DNA of 64,000 nt from Magnetospirillum sp. (GTDB lineage: Bacteria > Pseudomonadota > Alphaproteobacteria > Rhodospirillales > Magnetospirillaceae), in NCBI GenBank assembly GCA_024707145.1, contig JANQAI010000008.1, positions 248,001 to 312,000 on the forward strand, in the 5' to 3' direction. Positions 50,736 through 60,212 of the stretch are shown here, one piece after another. A model generated the notes under the pieces. The model did not search any database. It saw only the letters and a list, made by a program, of their open reading frames with translations, and was not told where the DNA came from. The position numbers and the translations under genes were made by a program. Position 1 is the stretch's first letter. Every line of letters starts with the position of its first letter.

Positions 50736-52399
50736 AGCCGGTAGTTCCTCACCGCATCCACCAGTGTTTCCGACAGGCCGTTCAGATTGGTGGCGGCCCC
50801 TTCCAGCTCCCTCGTGGTCTGCGAAGTCTGGCTGGCCGCTTGGCGCACGCTGGCCAACGCCTGCATCACCTGCTCCAGCCCGATCTGGTGCTGGTTGGTG
50901 GCCGCGACGATCTGCTGGAACGCCTGGACGCTTTCCTGGATGGCCAAGGCCATGTCGCGAATGGTGCGGTCGGTCGAGAGCGTCTGGGCCCGCCCCGCAT
51001 CCACCCGCTTGGCCGTCTCCTCCGCCAGCATGACCGAGTTGTTGATGCCGTTCTGGATCTCACCCAGGTTGGCGCGCACCCGTTCGGTGGCGTCGCGCGC
51101 CTGGTCGGCCAGACGCTTGATCTCGCCCGCCACCACCGAGAAGGTGCGGCCGTGCTCGCCCGCCGCCGCCGCCTCGATGGAGGCGTTGAGGGCCAGCAGG
51201 TGGGACCGCTCGGCGATGGTGGTGACGGTCAGGGTGATGCCGCCGATGGCCTGGGTGCGCTCGGACAGGTGCAGGATGGTGGCGGCGAGGTTTTGCACCT
51301 GTTCATTGATGGAATCGATGGCCTGCACCGTCGCCACCACCGCCTTCAGGCCCTCGTCGCTCAGCACCACCGCCCCTTGCGCGTTGCGTTCCACCGCCTG
51401 GGCGCGCTGGGTGATCTGGGCGCCCGACTGGGTGATTTCGGTCAAGGTGGCCGAGGTCTGCTCGATGGCCGACAATTGCTGGGCCGAAGCCGCCGCCTGT
51501 TCCTGCGCCGACGCGCGGATTTGCGAGGTGGCGGCGTTGACGTTCTCGGCGGCGGCCCGGGTCTGGGTAGCCACCTGCCGCAGGGATTGCCGCATGGCGT
51601 TGAGATGCGCGCCCATGCGGGCCAGCTCGCCGGTTCCCTCTTCCGGCAGAGAATGGGTCAGATTGCCCTGCCCGACCATCTGGACGAACCCCATGAAGCG
51701 GCGCAACGCCCCATTGATGGAGCCGCCGATGACCACGGCGGCGGCGGCGGCGGCGGCCAGCATGGCGACGATGGCGATGGCGGCGGTGCGCAGGGTTCGC
51801 TCCAAGACCAGTTGCACGTCGTCCTGGCCGACCTGGGCCAGTTCGTCGATCAGCCGCTCCATGGTTTCCTGGTGGGCATCCAGTTCCTGATGGTCGGTAA
51901 CGGTCGAGAAATGCACGGCGGCAGCTTCGGCGGGCCGCTTCTGTTTCACCAGGTGGAACAACTGCTCACCCTTGGCCTGGATGTTGCGTTCCAGGACAAT
52001 GATCTCGTCGGCGTTCTTGGCCATTTCGGCCCACCGTTCGCGCCTCGGCTGGCTGGTGCTGGCATCGGCGGCACGCTCGTGGGAAAACGCGGCCAACTCG
52101 CTCATGATGCCGATCACGCTCTGGGTTTCCGCAATGTAGTCGGACAGGGTAAGAGGGGTCGACGGACTGTTCGGCAAGGCGCTCTGGATGATGGCGGTCT
52201 CCCGCAAGGCTCGTAGCTGCGCCCGACCATGGGCGATGCCGACCACCAGCCGATAGGCCACGAAGTCCCGCTGCGTCACCCTGTCCAGATAATCGATGGC
52301 CGTGCGGAAGCTGGACAGCTGGAACAGCGCCAGCCCGAGCGACATCGCCATCACCAATCCGAACCCCACGGCCAGCCGGACCGCGATGGACATTCTCAT
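50732..52399 (-). CDS. methyl-accepting chemotaxis protein of the chemosensory operon
   Basis: A 555-residue receptor. An N-terminal helix (about 5-25), a periplasmic four-helix-type domain of about 165 residues, a second helix (about 192-212, alanine-rich), HAMP and a signalling domain whose tip reads HLLALNASIEAAAAGEHGR, slightly different from the other receptors in the window. That divergence suggests a dedicated array. The ATG at 52399 overlaps the CheW stop (ATGA). In Wsp systems the equivalent WspA senses surface contact. Confidence 0.92.
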   Translation of the reverse strand: MRMSIAVRLAVGFGLVMAMSLGLALFQLSSFRTAIDYLDRVTQRDFVAYRLVVGIAHGRAQLRALRETAIIQSALPNSPSTPLTLSDYIAETQSVIGIMSELAAFSHERAADASTSQPRRERWAEMAKNADEIIVLERNIQAKGEQLFHLVKQKRPAEAAAVHFSTVTDHQELDAHQETMERLIDELAQVGQDDVQLVLERTLRTAAIAIVAMLAAAAAAAVVIGGSINGALRRFMGFVQMVGQGNLTHSLPEEGTGELARMGAHLNAMRQSLRQVATQTRAAAENVNAATSQIRASAQEQAAASAQQLSAIEQTSATLTEITQSGAQITQRAQAVERNAQGAVVLSDEGLKAVVATVQAIDSINEQVQNLAATILHLSERTQAIGGITLTVTTIAERSHLLALNASIEAAAAGEHGRTFSVVAGEIKRLADQARDATERVRANLGEIQNGINNSVMLAEETAKRVDAGRAQTLSTDRTIRDMALAIQESVQAFQQIVAATNQHQIGLEQVMQALASVRQAASQTSQTTRELEGAATNLNGLSETLVDAVRNYRL

Positions 52400-52905
52400 G
52401 CGTCGCCTCCCCGGGTGAGCGCCGCCACCAGCCGGGCGACATCCAGCAACCGACTGCCGTCCGCCAACCGCTGCCGCCCCTCCCCAGGATGGGGCAACGG
52501 CAGCACGGCGTCGGCCCAGTCCACCACCAGCGCCACATCGTGCTCGCGAAGCAGGACCGCATGGCCGGGCCGCTGTGGTGGGCGCATCGCCGCCCCGGTC
52601 AACAGCGCATCGAGATCGGTCACCAGGCAGCAGCGCCCGGCCAGCAACGCCATCCCCAGCACGGATGCCGGCTCGTCGGGCAGCGTCAGGCACCGCCCCA
52701 GCGGCTCGACCCGCCTCACCGCCCGCACGGGCAACGCCCAGCGTCCCCCGGCGCCGACCAGACGGAGCACATGGATGAACGCCCCTTCCGGCGCCTCCGG
52801 TTCGGGCGGCACGGCAAGCTCTCTCGCGCGCTCCTCCAGCATGGCCAAAAAGATCGGCCCCTCGCCGCGAAGGGCACGGCGGACATCGTCCTCGCCCGCC
52901 GTCAT
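52396..52905 (-). CDS. cheW: CheW-like coupling protein 2
   Basis: A 169-residue CheW-domain protein linking receptor and CheA. It shows LRLVGAGGRWALPVRAVRRV at the start of the fold and GMALLAGRCCLVTDLDALL, a divergent version of the CheW core. It has an N-terminal extension of about 40 residues. It starts with an ATGA overlap on the CheR stop. Position corresponds to WspD. Confidence 0.82.
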   Translation of the reverse strand: MTAGEDDVRRALRGEGPIFLAMLEERARELAVPPEPEAPEGAFIHVLRLVGAGGRWALPVRAVRRVEPLGRCLTLPDEPASVLGMALLAGRCCLVTDLDALLTGAAMRPPQRPGHAVLLREHDVALVVDWADAVLPLPHPGEGRQRLADGSRLLDVARLVAALTRGGDA

Positions 52906-54230
52906 GGCGACGGTCCCAGGCGACGGGCGGCGGCAGCCAGTTCACCCACCGTGAGGTCCATCCCCAAAGGCAGGGGTTGGTGGATGGGCAGACCGGCCAG
53001 ATCGGCCATCATGGACACGTAATGCCGCCGCGCCGGCCCATACTCGCCACGGCGCACGAAAAGGCGCAGCAGGCTGAAATGGGCCAGCGCCAGATTGGGG
53101 GCGAGGAACAGCGCCCGGCGAAAGGCGGCGATGGCCAGATCCTCGGACAGGTGTTCCAGCGCCAGACCGAGGAAATAGTGAGGTGCCGGATCCAGCGGAT
53201 GGGCGTCCGCCCAGGCTCGGCAGCGGGTCGCCGCCACGCTGAACTCGCCCCGGTCCAGCAACCGGCGCACGCACGCTTCCAGATCCCACATCTCCGCGGA
53301 CGGCGGCGCCTTGGCGGCCGGTGCGGCCGGCGGACGGGCCACCGGCGGGCGGGCGGCGGGCGGGCGGACTGGTGCCGGCTTTGGCTTCTGCGCCGCCTTG
53401 CGCCGATAGAGCGTGCAGTCCGGCAGGACCAGCGGCGCGAACACCTCGGCCACCGCCGGCTGGGTCTCGGCGTGCCCCAGCAGCAGCCAGCCAGATTCCA
53501 CCAGCGCCTCACGGAGACTGAGCAGCACCCGGTCGCGGGTTTCGCCGTCGAAATACATCAGGACGTTGCGGCATAGTACCAGATCGAACCGGCCGGGTGG
53601 CGGCTGGGTGGCCAGGTTATGCGGGGCGAAACGCACGCCCTGGCGATAGGCCGGCTTGACCCGCCATCGCCCGCCCTGGGGCGTGAAGCATTCGTGCAGC
53701 ACGTCCTCCGACAAGTCGCGCACGCTCCAGTCGCCATAGAGCGCCGCATTGGCTTCGGCCAGGGCCGAGGCATTGATGTCGGTGCCCAGGATGGCCACCT
53801 CCCACCCGGCCAAGGGGACGGCGAAACGCCGGTTAAGCAGGATGGACAGGGAATACGCTTCGGCCCCGTTGCTGCATCCGGCGCTCCATACCGACAGGGT
53901 GCGGAGCGGACGATTGCGCTCGATCAGGTCCGGAATCACCACCTGCTCTAGCGCCTCGAACTGTTCGCGATAACGGAAGAAAAAAGTTTCGCCCACGGTG
54001 ACCGCGTCCACCAACGCCTGGGTCGCGCCTCCCTGGCCGTCTTCCTGCGTCAGGCGCCGGGCCAGGGCACCGGCGGGCACGCGCAGGCGCTCCAACAGTT
54101 GGACCAGCAGATCCGCCAGAGGTCCATCCTTGTCGCTCCAATAGCTGAGGCCGGTCAGGGCAATGGCCTTTTCCTTCAGCACGGGAAAAGCCGGGTCGCT
54201 CAACAGCCGCGCGCCCTTATTCGTGGCCAA
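52902..54230 (-). CDS. cheR: CheR methyltransferase with C-terminal TPR-like repeats
   Basis: A 442-residue enzyme that methylates receptor glutamates with S-adenosylmethionine. The motif VGETFFFRYREQFEAL, the SAM-binding WSAGCSNGAEAYSL and the RNVLMYF segment are intact. After a Pro/Ala-rich linker (about 285-320) come helical repeats (about 320-420, EFSVAATRCRAWADAHP and LAIAAFRRALFLAPNLA) that look like TPRs, as in WspC. The TPR part likely docks to the array. It overlaps the preceding CheW gene by 14 bases. Confidence 0.92.
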   Translation of the reverse strand: MATNKGARLLSDPAFPVLKEKAIALTGLSYWSDKDGPLADLLVQLLERLRVPAGALARRLTQEDGQGGATQALVDAVTVGETFFFRYREQFEALEQVVIPDLIERNRPLRTLSVWSAGCSNGAEAYSLSILLNRRFAVPLAGWEVAILGTDINASALAEANAALYGDWSVRDLSEDVLHECFTPQGGRWRVKPAYRQGVRFAPHNLATQPPPGRFDLVLCRNVLMYFDGETRDRVLLSLREALVESGWLLLGHAETQPAVAEVFAPLVLPDCTLYRRKAAQKPKPAPVRPPAARPPVARPPAAPAAKAPPSAEMWDLEACVRRLLDRGEFSVAATRCRAWADAHPLDPAPHYFLGLALEHLSEDLAIAAFRRALFLAPNLALAHFSLLRLFVRRGEYGPARRHYVSMMADLAGLPIHQPLPLGMDLTVGELAAAARRLGPSP

Positions 54231-54711
54231 GCGAGAATTCCTCCCAACGGTCGGCGGCGCGGCGGGCGAAGGAGGTCAAGGCCTCGATCTCACGCCGCCG
54301 CAACAAGCGCTCCACCGACAGGACGGGCACAGCACCGCCGGGAAGTGCCGCCACCGCCACGATGCAATCGTCAAAGGCGATGTCGGGAGGGGGCTGCGCC
54401 AACTCGCCGGCCTCGCACACCGCCTCCGCATGGTCGGCCAGCAGCGCCCAGGGCGCCGCCGCCGCGCCGGACAGCACCAGCAGCACCCGATATGGCGCCG
54501 GCGCCGGGGGCGGCAGTCCCAGCAGGCGATCGGGGCGCACCACCGGCACCACCTGGCCGCGCAATTGAAGCAGCCCCGCCAGGACCGGCGGCATGGCCGG
54601 CGGATGCAGCAGGGCCGGCTCGTGTACGATTTCAGCGACGGCCTCGGCCGCCACCGCCAGACGCTGGCCCGAAACCGCGAATACCACCAGCAGGCGGGCA
54701 ATCGGCGTCAC
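54217..54711 (-). CDS. cheW: CheW-like coupling protein 1
   Basis: A 164-residue CheW protein and the first gene of the operon. It has VVFAVSGQRLAVAAEAVAEIV and LQLRGQVVPVVRPDRLL, the standard CheW core. The start is GTG at 54711, supported by GGAGGAGG about ten bases upstream; an extra GTG directly precedes it. It equals WspB in position. The promoter for the whole operon should lie between this gene and the divergent acetyltransferase gene, within about 105 bases. Confidence 0.85.
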   Translation of the reverse strand: MTPIARLLVVFAVSGQRLAVAAEAVAEIVHEPALLHPPAMPPVLAGLLQLRGQVVPVVRPDRLLGLPPPAPAPYRVLLVLSGAAAAPWALLADHAEAVCEAGELAQPPPDIAFDDCIVAVAALPGGAVPVLSVERLLRRREIEALTSFARRAADRWEEFSLGHE

Positions 54712-54817
54712 CACCGGGCGTCCTCCTCCCCGTACGGCTGGCGAACACGAAATCGGACGCCTTGTTCCTCCCGGCCGGCACGTCGTACTCTGGGGTACTA
54801 CCGCCCTACGAGGGGTC

Positions 54818-55342
54818 ATGCCCACCGCCATCCGCCCGTCCACCGAGGCAGACCTTGCGGCCATCTACGCCCACCACGTCCGCACCGGCACGGCCAGCTT
54901 CGAATTGGAACCCCCGAGTCTGGCGGAAATGGCCCGCCGCCGTCAGTCCCTGCTGGACAAGGACCTGCCCTGGCTGGTGGCCGAGGAGGACGGCGAGGTT
55001 GTCGGCTACGCCTATGCCGGCCCCTACCGTACCCGCCCGGCCTATGACTGGACCCTGGAGGATTCCATCTACGTCCGCCACGACCGGACCGGCCGGGGCG
55101 TGGGGCGGGCCCTGCTGATCCCCCTGCTCGACCGCGCCGCCGAGTTGGGCTACCGGCAGATGGTGGCGGTGATCGGCGGGGGCGAAAGCGACAATTCCGG
55201 CTCGGTGGCCCTGCACCGCGCCTGCGGCTTTCGTCCGGTGGGCCTGCTGCAGGCGGTGGGGTGGAAATTCGGCCGCTGGGTGGATTCCATGCTGATGCAG
55301 CGCCCCCTCGGCCCGGGTACGACCGAACCCGTGAATCGCTGA
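54818..55342 (+). CDS. GNAT acetyltransferase (phosphinothricin acetyltransferase-like)
   Basis: A 174-residue N-acetyltransferase. Family features are IRPSTEADLAAIYAHHV, TASFELEPPSLAEM, GYAYAGPYRTRPAYDWTLED, the CoA-binding DRTGRGVGRALL and NSGSVALHRACGF. Relatives acetylate phosphinothricin or methionine-type substrates; the natural substrate here is unknown. ATG at 54818 is preceded by AGGGG. It is divergent from the CheW operon. Confidence 0.88.
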   Translation: MPTAIRPSTEADLAAIYAHHVRTGTASFELEPPSLAEMARRRQSLLDKDLPWLVAEEDGEVVGYAYAGPYRTRPAYDWTLEDSIYVRHDRTGRGVGRALLIPLLDRAAELGYRQMVAVIGGGESDNSGSVALHRACGFRPVGLLQAVGWKFGRWVDSMLMQRPLGPGTTEPVNR

Positions 55343-55429
55343 GCCCAGCCATGCGCAGATGGGCTGGATACCCAACCGGATGAAGGCCATATCATAAGGT
55401 TGTCGGCCACCATCCGAAGGAGGGTGTCC

Positions 55430-55949
55430 ATGCGCCGCTTCATCCTTTCCGCCACTGCCGCCATTGTCGTCCTGGCCGCCGCGTCGCCGGCGCTCGGAGC
55501 CGACGACATCTCCACCTCGCCCGACTGGGCCATCGCCGCCAAGGGTGGGGTGTGGGACACCGACCTCCGAGGCGTGGGCGCCGCACCGGCCTATGGCGCC
55601 GAAATTTCGGTGAACGATCCGTTCCTCGACCCGGCGCTGGGCAGGATCTCGCCACATGCTGTCCTACAACCATGCCGACCATGACGGGCTGGAGCTCAAT
55701 ACCGTCGAATGGAATGCCCACTGGGTGTTCGAGGCACAGCGCAACCTGTGGCTCGGCGCCGGTCCCGGCCTGGGTTACGTGTGGGCCGACGGCCGTGGCG
55801 TGGACGACAGCCCCGCCGTGCAGTTCGGCATGTCGGCCACCTACATGGAAGGCCACGCGCTGATTGGCTTCGAAAGCCGTTACCAGTGGATCGAGGACGG
55901 ATCCACCGACAACTGGCTGAGCATGGTCAAGGTGGGATACCGCTTCTAA
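55430..55949 (+). CDS. outer-membrane beta-barrel protein, with a 1-base frameshift
   Basis: About 172 residues after one correction. AAGGAGG precedes the ATG. A signal peptide (RRFILSATAAIVVLAAASPALGAD) is clear. The mature part alternates in beta-strand fashion: NTVEWNAHWVFEAQRNLWLG, GPGLGYVWADG, and it ends in the aromatic YRF typical of outer-membrane barrels. The frame breaks near 55649-55651: TCGCCACATG should be TCGCACATG. PagL-like lipid A deacylases have a similar look, but I cannot see the catalytic His-Ser pair with confidence. Confidence 0.75.
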
Positions 55950-56062
55950 TAACCACACAATTAGATATGCCATTATTTGGCAGATCATCGCTTGACCACC
56001 ATCAATTACCCAAGCATTTTAGTAAGGAATTATCTCCACATCACCCCACAACGGAGAATGTC

Positions 56063-56479
56063 ATGCGCAAGACCGAGACCTACCGCCAGCACCACGAGGA
56101 ATTGCGGGCCATCGCCGCCCGCATCGAGGCTCTGCTGGACCCGGCCACCATCACCGCCAACACCCACCCGGTGGCCGACGCGGTGCGGGAATTGTTCGGC
56201 AAGTTCTCGGTTCACCTGGCCATTGAGGACAACAGCCTGTATCCCCGTGCCAAGGCCCTTGATAACCAAAACGTGCGAGCGGTAGCCAGCCGCTTCGAGA
56301 CCGAGATGGGCGGATTGAGCCAGCGCTTCGACGCCTACCGCAAGTCCTGGCCCGGCCCGCTGGCCATCGGCCGCGACCCGGCCCGCTTCGTCGAAGAAAC
56401 CCGCGCGGTGCTGGATGCGCTGAGGACCCGGGTGGCGCGCGAGGAAACCCAGCTCTACGACCTGATCGACGCCGCCTGA
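56063..56479 (+). CDS. hemerythrin-like domain protein
   Basis: A 138-residue soluble protein of the HHE hemerythrin class. Metal ligands expected for a di-iron site are present in YRQHHEELRAIA, HLAIEDNSLYP and REETQLYDL. Bacterial single-domain forms bind oxygen or nitric oxide or store iron. ATG at 56063 follows a GGAGAATG. It is downstream of the outer-membrane protein across 113 AT-richer bases and convergent with the flippase-like gene. Confidence 0.85.
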   Translation: MRKTETYRQHHEELRAIAARIEALLDPATITANTHPVADAVRELFGKFSVHLAIEDNSLYPRAKALDNQNVRAVASRFETEMGGLSQRFDAYRKSWPGPLAIGRDPARFVEETRAVLDALRTRVAREETQLYDLIDAA

Positions 56480-56505
56480 GACGATCGCCGGGCCCCGAGA
56501 GCCCC

Positions 56506-57474
56506 TTAGGCTTTCTCGGTGGCCTCGGCGGCCAGTTCCTCTTCTTCCATCCTGCGGCCGCCGGCCAGCAGGAACACCACCCCGCCCGGCAAGGCGGTCA
56601 ACATGGTGACGATGCCGAACAGGATGGACAGCACCAGGGTCGAGGAATGGGCGATGCCGATGAAGGAGAAGGCGGTCACCATGGCGGTTTCGCGCACGCC
56701 CCAGCCGGCAATGGAGATGGGCAGCGTCATCACCAGGATGACCGGAGGCACCAGCACCAGGCAGTCGAGCACGTGCACGTCCAGGTTCAGTCCGACCGCC
56801 AGCACGTAGACCACCAGCGACAGGTTCACGTGCCCGACCAGCGCCACCAGCAGGGTGATCAGGCTGAAGCCGGGATGGAAGAACAGCTTGCGGGTATCGG
56901 CCGCCAGCAGCGCCAGCCCGCGCACCGCCCGCCAGCGATGCAGGGATTGCGGCAGCCGGTCCAGGGCGGCCAACGCCAGGATGCCCAGCACACATACCGC
57001 CAGCAAGACCGGAAAGATGAAAGCACCCGGCAGGTTGGGCAGGCGCAACGTGAGGATGGGCTGGGTCAGGCAGACCAGCAGCACCAGGGCGAACACCGTC
57101 ACCGCCCGTTCCAACGCCACCGAATTGACGGCGGTGGCGAGGCTGAGGCCATTACGCCGGGCGAACCACATGCGCACGGCATCGCCCCCCACCGCGCCGG
57201 GCAGTACGATGGAGAAGAACACGCCGACATAATAGACCGACAGCGTCTGCAACCATTGGAAGGAAGCAGACAGCGCCCGCAGCACCAGCGCCCAGCGCAC
57301 GGCGCCCAGCACGGTCTGCGCCACCATCAGCATGACCGCCAGCACCGCCATGACGGGATCAATGGATTTGGCCTGCTCCCAGGCGGCGGCCAAGTCCACC
57401 TTGGACAGCACCCAGGCAATCAGCCCAAAGGAGATGCCCCCCTTCAGAATCCAAGGCAACCAGCGCTTGATCAT
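56506..57474 (-). CDS. lysylphosphatidylglycerol synthetase/AglD-like integral membrane protein
   Basis: A 322-residue protein with about eight membrane helices, of the UPF0104/LPG-synthetase transmembrane family. Diagnostic segments are RWALVLRAL, VFFSIVLPGAVGGDAVR (with the conserved GGD-x2-R) and ISIAGWGVRETAMVTAFS. Members move or modify lipid-linked sugars or make aminoacyl lipids; without a catalytic domain, a flippase-like role is likely. I chose the ATG at 57474; the longer frame has no family support. Confidence 0.85.
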   Translation of the reverse strand: MIKRWLPWILKGGISFGLIAWVLSKVDLAAAWEQAKSIDPVMAVLAVMLMVAQTVLGAVRWALVLRALSASFQWLQTLSVYYVGVFFSIVLPGAVGGDAVRMWFARRNGLSLATAVNSVALERAVTVFALVLLVCLTQPILTLRLPNLPGAFIFPVLLAVCVLGILALAALDRLPQSLHRWRAVRGLALLAADTRKLFFHPGFSLITLLVALVGHVNLSLVVYVLAVGLNLDVHVLDCLVLVPPVILVMTLPISIAGWGVRETAMVTAFSFIGIAHSSTLVLSILFGIVTMLTALPGGVVFLLAGGRRMEEEELAAEATEKA

Positions 57475-57542
57475 GATTGGCGAACCGGCCCCGACCTGTG
57501 GCGAGGGCGCAGCATTAGCACAATCCCTCCCACATGAATAGC

Positions 57543-58637
57543 TCACGACGCCGCGGCATGCAGCCTTATCGGCAGGCGCTTGCGCCCCCAATGGCCGGGG
57601 GTCGGTTCGAATACCCCGGCCAACTTGACGCCGCAATCCGGACACCGGCCATCCGGTGTCAGCCGCCACGCCGTCAGTTCATGCCAGTCGCGGCCGATGA
57701 GAAGGGCCCCGCAGCCGTGGCACCAGGTTGCCCCGCCGTTCCCGTCGTGGACGTTGCCCGTGTAGACATGCCGGATCCCCCTGTCCTTGGCGATGGATCG
57801 GGCGCGCGACAGTATCGAGGATGCCGTGGGGGGCAAGTCGCGCATCTTCCAGTCGGGGTGGAAAGCTGTGAAATGTAACGGCACGTCGGGGCCGAGCGAC
57901 TTTGCCACCCACTGGCTGAGAGCGTCGATCTCGGCGGCGGAGTCGTTCTCGCCGGGAATGAGCAGCGTGGTGATTTCGAACCATACCGAGGTTTCGTCCT
58001 TCAAATATTTCAGGGTGTCGAGAACGGCATCCAGGTGACCCCCGCACAGGCTCTTGTAGAAGCCCTCGGTGAACGCCTTCAGGTCCACATTGGCGGCGTC
58101 CATGTGGGCGAAGAATTCCCGCCGCGCCTCGGGGGCGATGTAGCCAGCGGTCACCGCCACCGTCTTCAACCCGTGCGCGTGGCAGGCCTTGGCGGTGTCC
58201 ACAGCGTATTCCAGGAAGATGACCGGATCGTTATAGGTAAAGGCGACAGACCGGCAGCCCAGCCGCACCGCCGCCTCGGCGATGGCGCCGGGGCTGGCCT
58301 CGTCGTTCAGCCGGTCGATCTCGCGGGCCTTGGAAATGTCCCAGTTCTGGCAGAACTTGCAGGTCAGGTTGCAGCCGGCCGTACCGAACGACAGGATCGG
58401 CGTGCCCGGCAGGAAATGGTTGAGCGGCTTCTTCTCGATGGGATCGACGCAGAACCCGGAGGAGCGGCCGTAAGTGGTCAGCACCACCTGATCGCCGCTG
58501 CGGGCACGCACGAAACACAGTCCGCGCTGGCCCTCGTTCAGCTTGCAGAAGCGAGGGCACACGTCGCACTGGATACGACCGTCCTCCAGCCTGTGCCAGT
58601 ACCGTCCCGGAAAATGCGAGCCCAGAACCTCGTCCAT
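57543..58637 (-). CDS. amrS: AmmeMemoRadiSam system radical SAM enzyme
   Basis: A 364-residue radical SAM enzyme. The iron-sulfur motif CxxxCxxC is at residues 89, 93 and 96 (CNLTCKFC). The N-terminal CDVCPRFC and GLCFVR cysteines and the C-terminal CHGCG, CPDCG pairs are typical of AmrS. It is divergent, across 150 bases, from the gene fusing the other two components, so all three parts of the AmmeMemoRadiSam system are here. The substrate is not firmly known. Confidence 0.92.
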   Translation of the reverse strand: MDEVLGSHFPGRYWHRLEDGRIQCDVCPRFCKLNEGQRGLCFVRARSGDQVVLTTYGRSSGFCVDPIEKKPLNHFLPGTPILSFGTAGCNLTCKFCQNWDISKAREIDRLNDEASPGAIAEAAVRLGCRSVAFTYNDPVIFLEYAVDTAKACHAHGLKTVAVTAGYIAPEARREFFAHMDAANVDLKAFTEGFYKSLCGGHLDAVLDTLKYLKDETSVWFEITTLLIPGENDSAAEIDALSQWVAKSLGPDVPLHFTAFHPDWKMRDLPPTASSILSRARSIAKDRGIRHVYTGNVHDGNGGATWCHGCGALLIGRDWHELTAWRLTPDGRCPDCGVKLAGVFEPTPGHWGRKRLPIRLHAAAS

Positions 58638-58787
58638 GAGGGTAAGGTACGCCTTGCCGATGCCCCCTTCAATGCCGTCATGGCTGGCCCTCCTCCCTCG
58701 AAGGGCGCTACCTCGTTGGTGCCTTTACAGCAGCCCCCCAAGGGCGCTTACCTAATCGAAAGAAGGCTTGATGCACGAGGTTTCGCC

Positions 58788-60134
58788 ATGACCGTGCTCC
58801 GTCCCACCGCCGTGGCCGGCATGTTCTATCCCGCCGACAAGGAGGAGCTGGCCCGCCAGATCGCCGGCTTCCTGGCCGCGGCGCCCCACCCCGAAGCCGG
58901 CGCGCCGGTGCCCAAGGCCATCATCGCCCCCCATGCCGGCTACGTCTATTCCGGCCCGGTGGCGGCCAGCGCCTACGCCCTGCTGGCCCCGGCCAAGGGG
59001 CGCATCACCCGGGTGGTGCTGATGGGGCCCAGCCATCGCGTCGCCTTTCGCGGCATCGCCGCCAGCGGCGCCGATTCCTGGGCGTCTCCCCTGGGCGAGG
59101 TCGCCATCAACCGCGAGACCACGGACCGGCTGATGACCCTGCCCATGGTGGGTACCCTGGACAAGGCGCACGAGGCGGAACACTCGCTGGAGGTGCATGT
59201 GCCCTTCCTGCAGGCGGTGCTGGGCTCGTTCCAACTGGTTCCACTGGTGGCGGGCGAGGCACCGCGCGACGTGGTGGCCGCCGTGCTGGAGGAGGCCTGG
59301 GGTGGCCCGGAAACGCTGGTGGTCGTCTCCACCGACCTCTCCCACTACCTGGATTACGAGTCCTGCCGAACCGCCGACGCAGCCACCGTCGCCGCCATCG
59401 AACATCTGGACCCAAGGGCCATCGGCAGCGGCCAGGCCTGCGGCCGCGTGCCGGTGGGTGGCCTGCTGCTGGCCGCCCAGCACAAGGGGCTGACCATCAC
59501 GACCCTGGACGTGCGCAATTCCGGCGACACCGCCGGACCGCGCGACAAGGTGGTGGGCTATGGCGCCTGGGCCCTGTACGAACCCGAGGACCAGTGGAAG
59601 GATCTGGGCTCGCGCCTGCTGCAGTTGGCATGGGCCTCCATCCGCGCCCGTCTGGCCGGCGGCGCGGCGGCGGCGCCCAGCGAACCGGCGGCCTTCACCC
59701 GGCCCGGCGCCTGCTTCGTCACCCTGAAGCGGGACGGACGGCTGCGCGGCTGTATCGGTTCGCCCCAGGCATGGCGGCCTTTGGGCCAGGACGTGGTGGA
59801 CAACGCGGTCAAGGCGGCGTTCGAGGATTCGCGCTTTTCCCCACTCACCGCCGCCGAACTGGAAGGATTGAGCCTGTCGGTGTCGGTGCTAACCCCACCG
59901 GTCCCCATGCGCTTCACCGACGAGGCCGACCTGCTGCGCCAGTTGCGCCCACGCATGGACGGCCTGATCATCGAGGATGACGGCCGCCGCGCCCTGTTCC
60001 TGCCGGCGGTATGGGAACAGCTGCCCGACCCGGCGGAATTCCTCGCCCATCTCAAGCACAAGGCCGGCATGGCCCTGGACCACTGGTCGCCCCGCTTCAA
60101 AGCCAGCCGCTTCCAGGCGGTGGAGGTGAAGTGA
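58788..60134 (+). CDS. amrB-amrA: AmmeMemoRadiSam AmrB (Memo)-AmrA (AMMECR1) fusion
   Basis: A 448-residue fusion. Residues 1-265 are Memo-like: TAVAGMFYPADKEELA, APHAGYVYSGPVAA, LMGPSHRVAF and STDLSHYLDYE with histidines that bind metal in Memo proteins. Residues 275-448 are AMMECR1-like: GACFVTLKRDGRLRGCIGSP, VKAAFEDSRF and the LEGLSLSVSVLTPP block. Fused Memo-AMMECR1 genes next to AmrS define the system. ATG at 58788 was chosen; the longer frame runs through the promoter region. Confidence 0.92.
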   Translation: MTVLRPTAVAGMFYPADKEELARQIAGFLAAAPHPEAGAPVPKAIIAPHAGYVYSGPVAASAYALLAPAKGRITRVVLMGPSHRVAFRGIAASGADSWASPLGEVAINRETTDRLMTLPMVGTLDKAHEAEHSLEVHVPFLQAVLGSFQLVPLVAGEAPRDVVAAVLEEAWGGPETLVVVSTDLSHYLDYESCRTADAATVAAIEHLDPRAIGSGQACGRVPVGGLLLAAQHKGLTITTLDVRNSGDTAGPRDKVVGYGAWALYEPEDQWKDLGSRLLQLAWASIRARLAGGAAAAPSEPAAFTRPGACFVTLKRDGRLRGCIGSPQAWRPLGQDVVDNAVKAAFEDSRFSPLTAAELEGLSLSVSVLTPPVPMRFTDEADLLRQLRPRMDGLIIEDDGRRALFLPAVWEQLPDPAEFLAHLKHKAGMALDHWSPRFKASRFQAVEVK

Positions 60135-60212
60135 GGCATAAAGAAAAAATCAGATTGCAACACCGTCCGTAAATTTGTAGGCGAGACACCCTTACAACCA
60201 GAGGGTCGCCTG

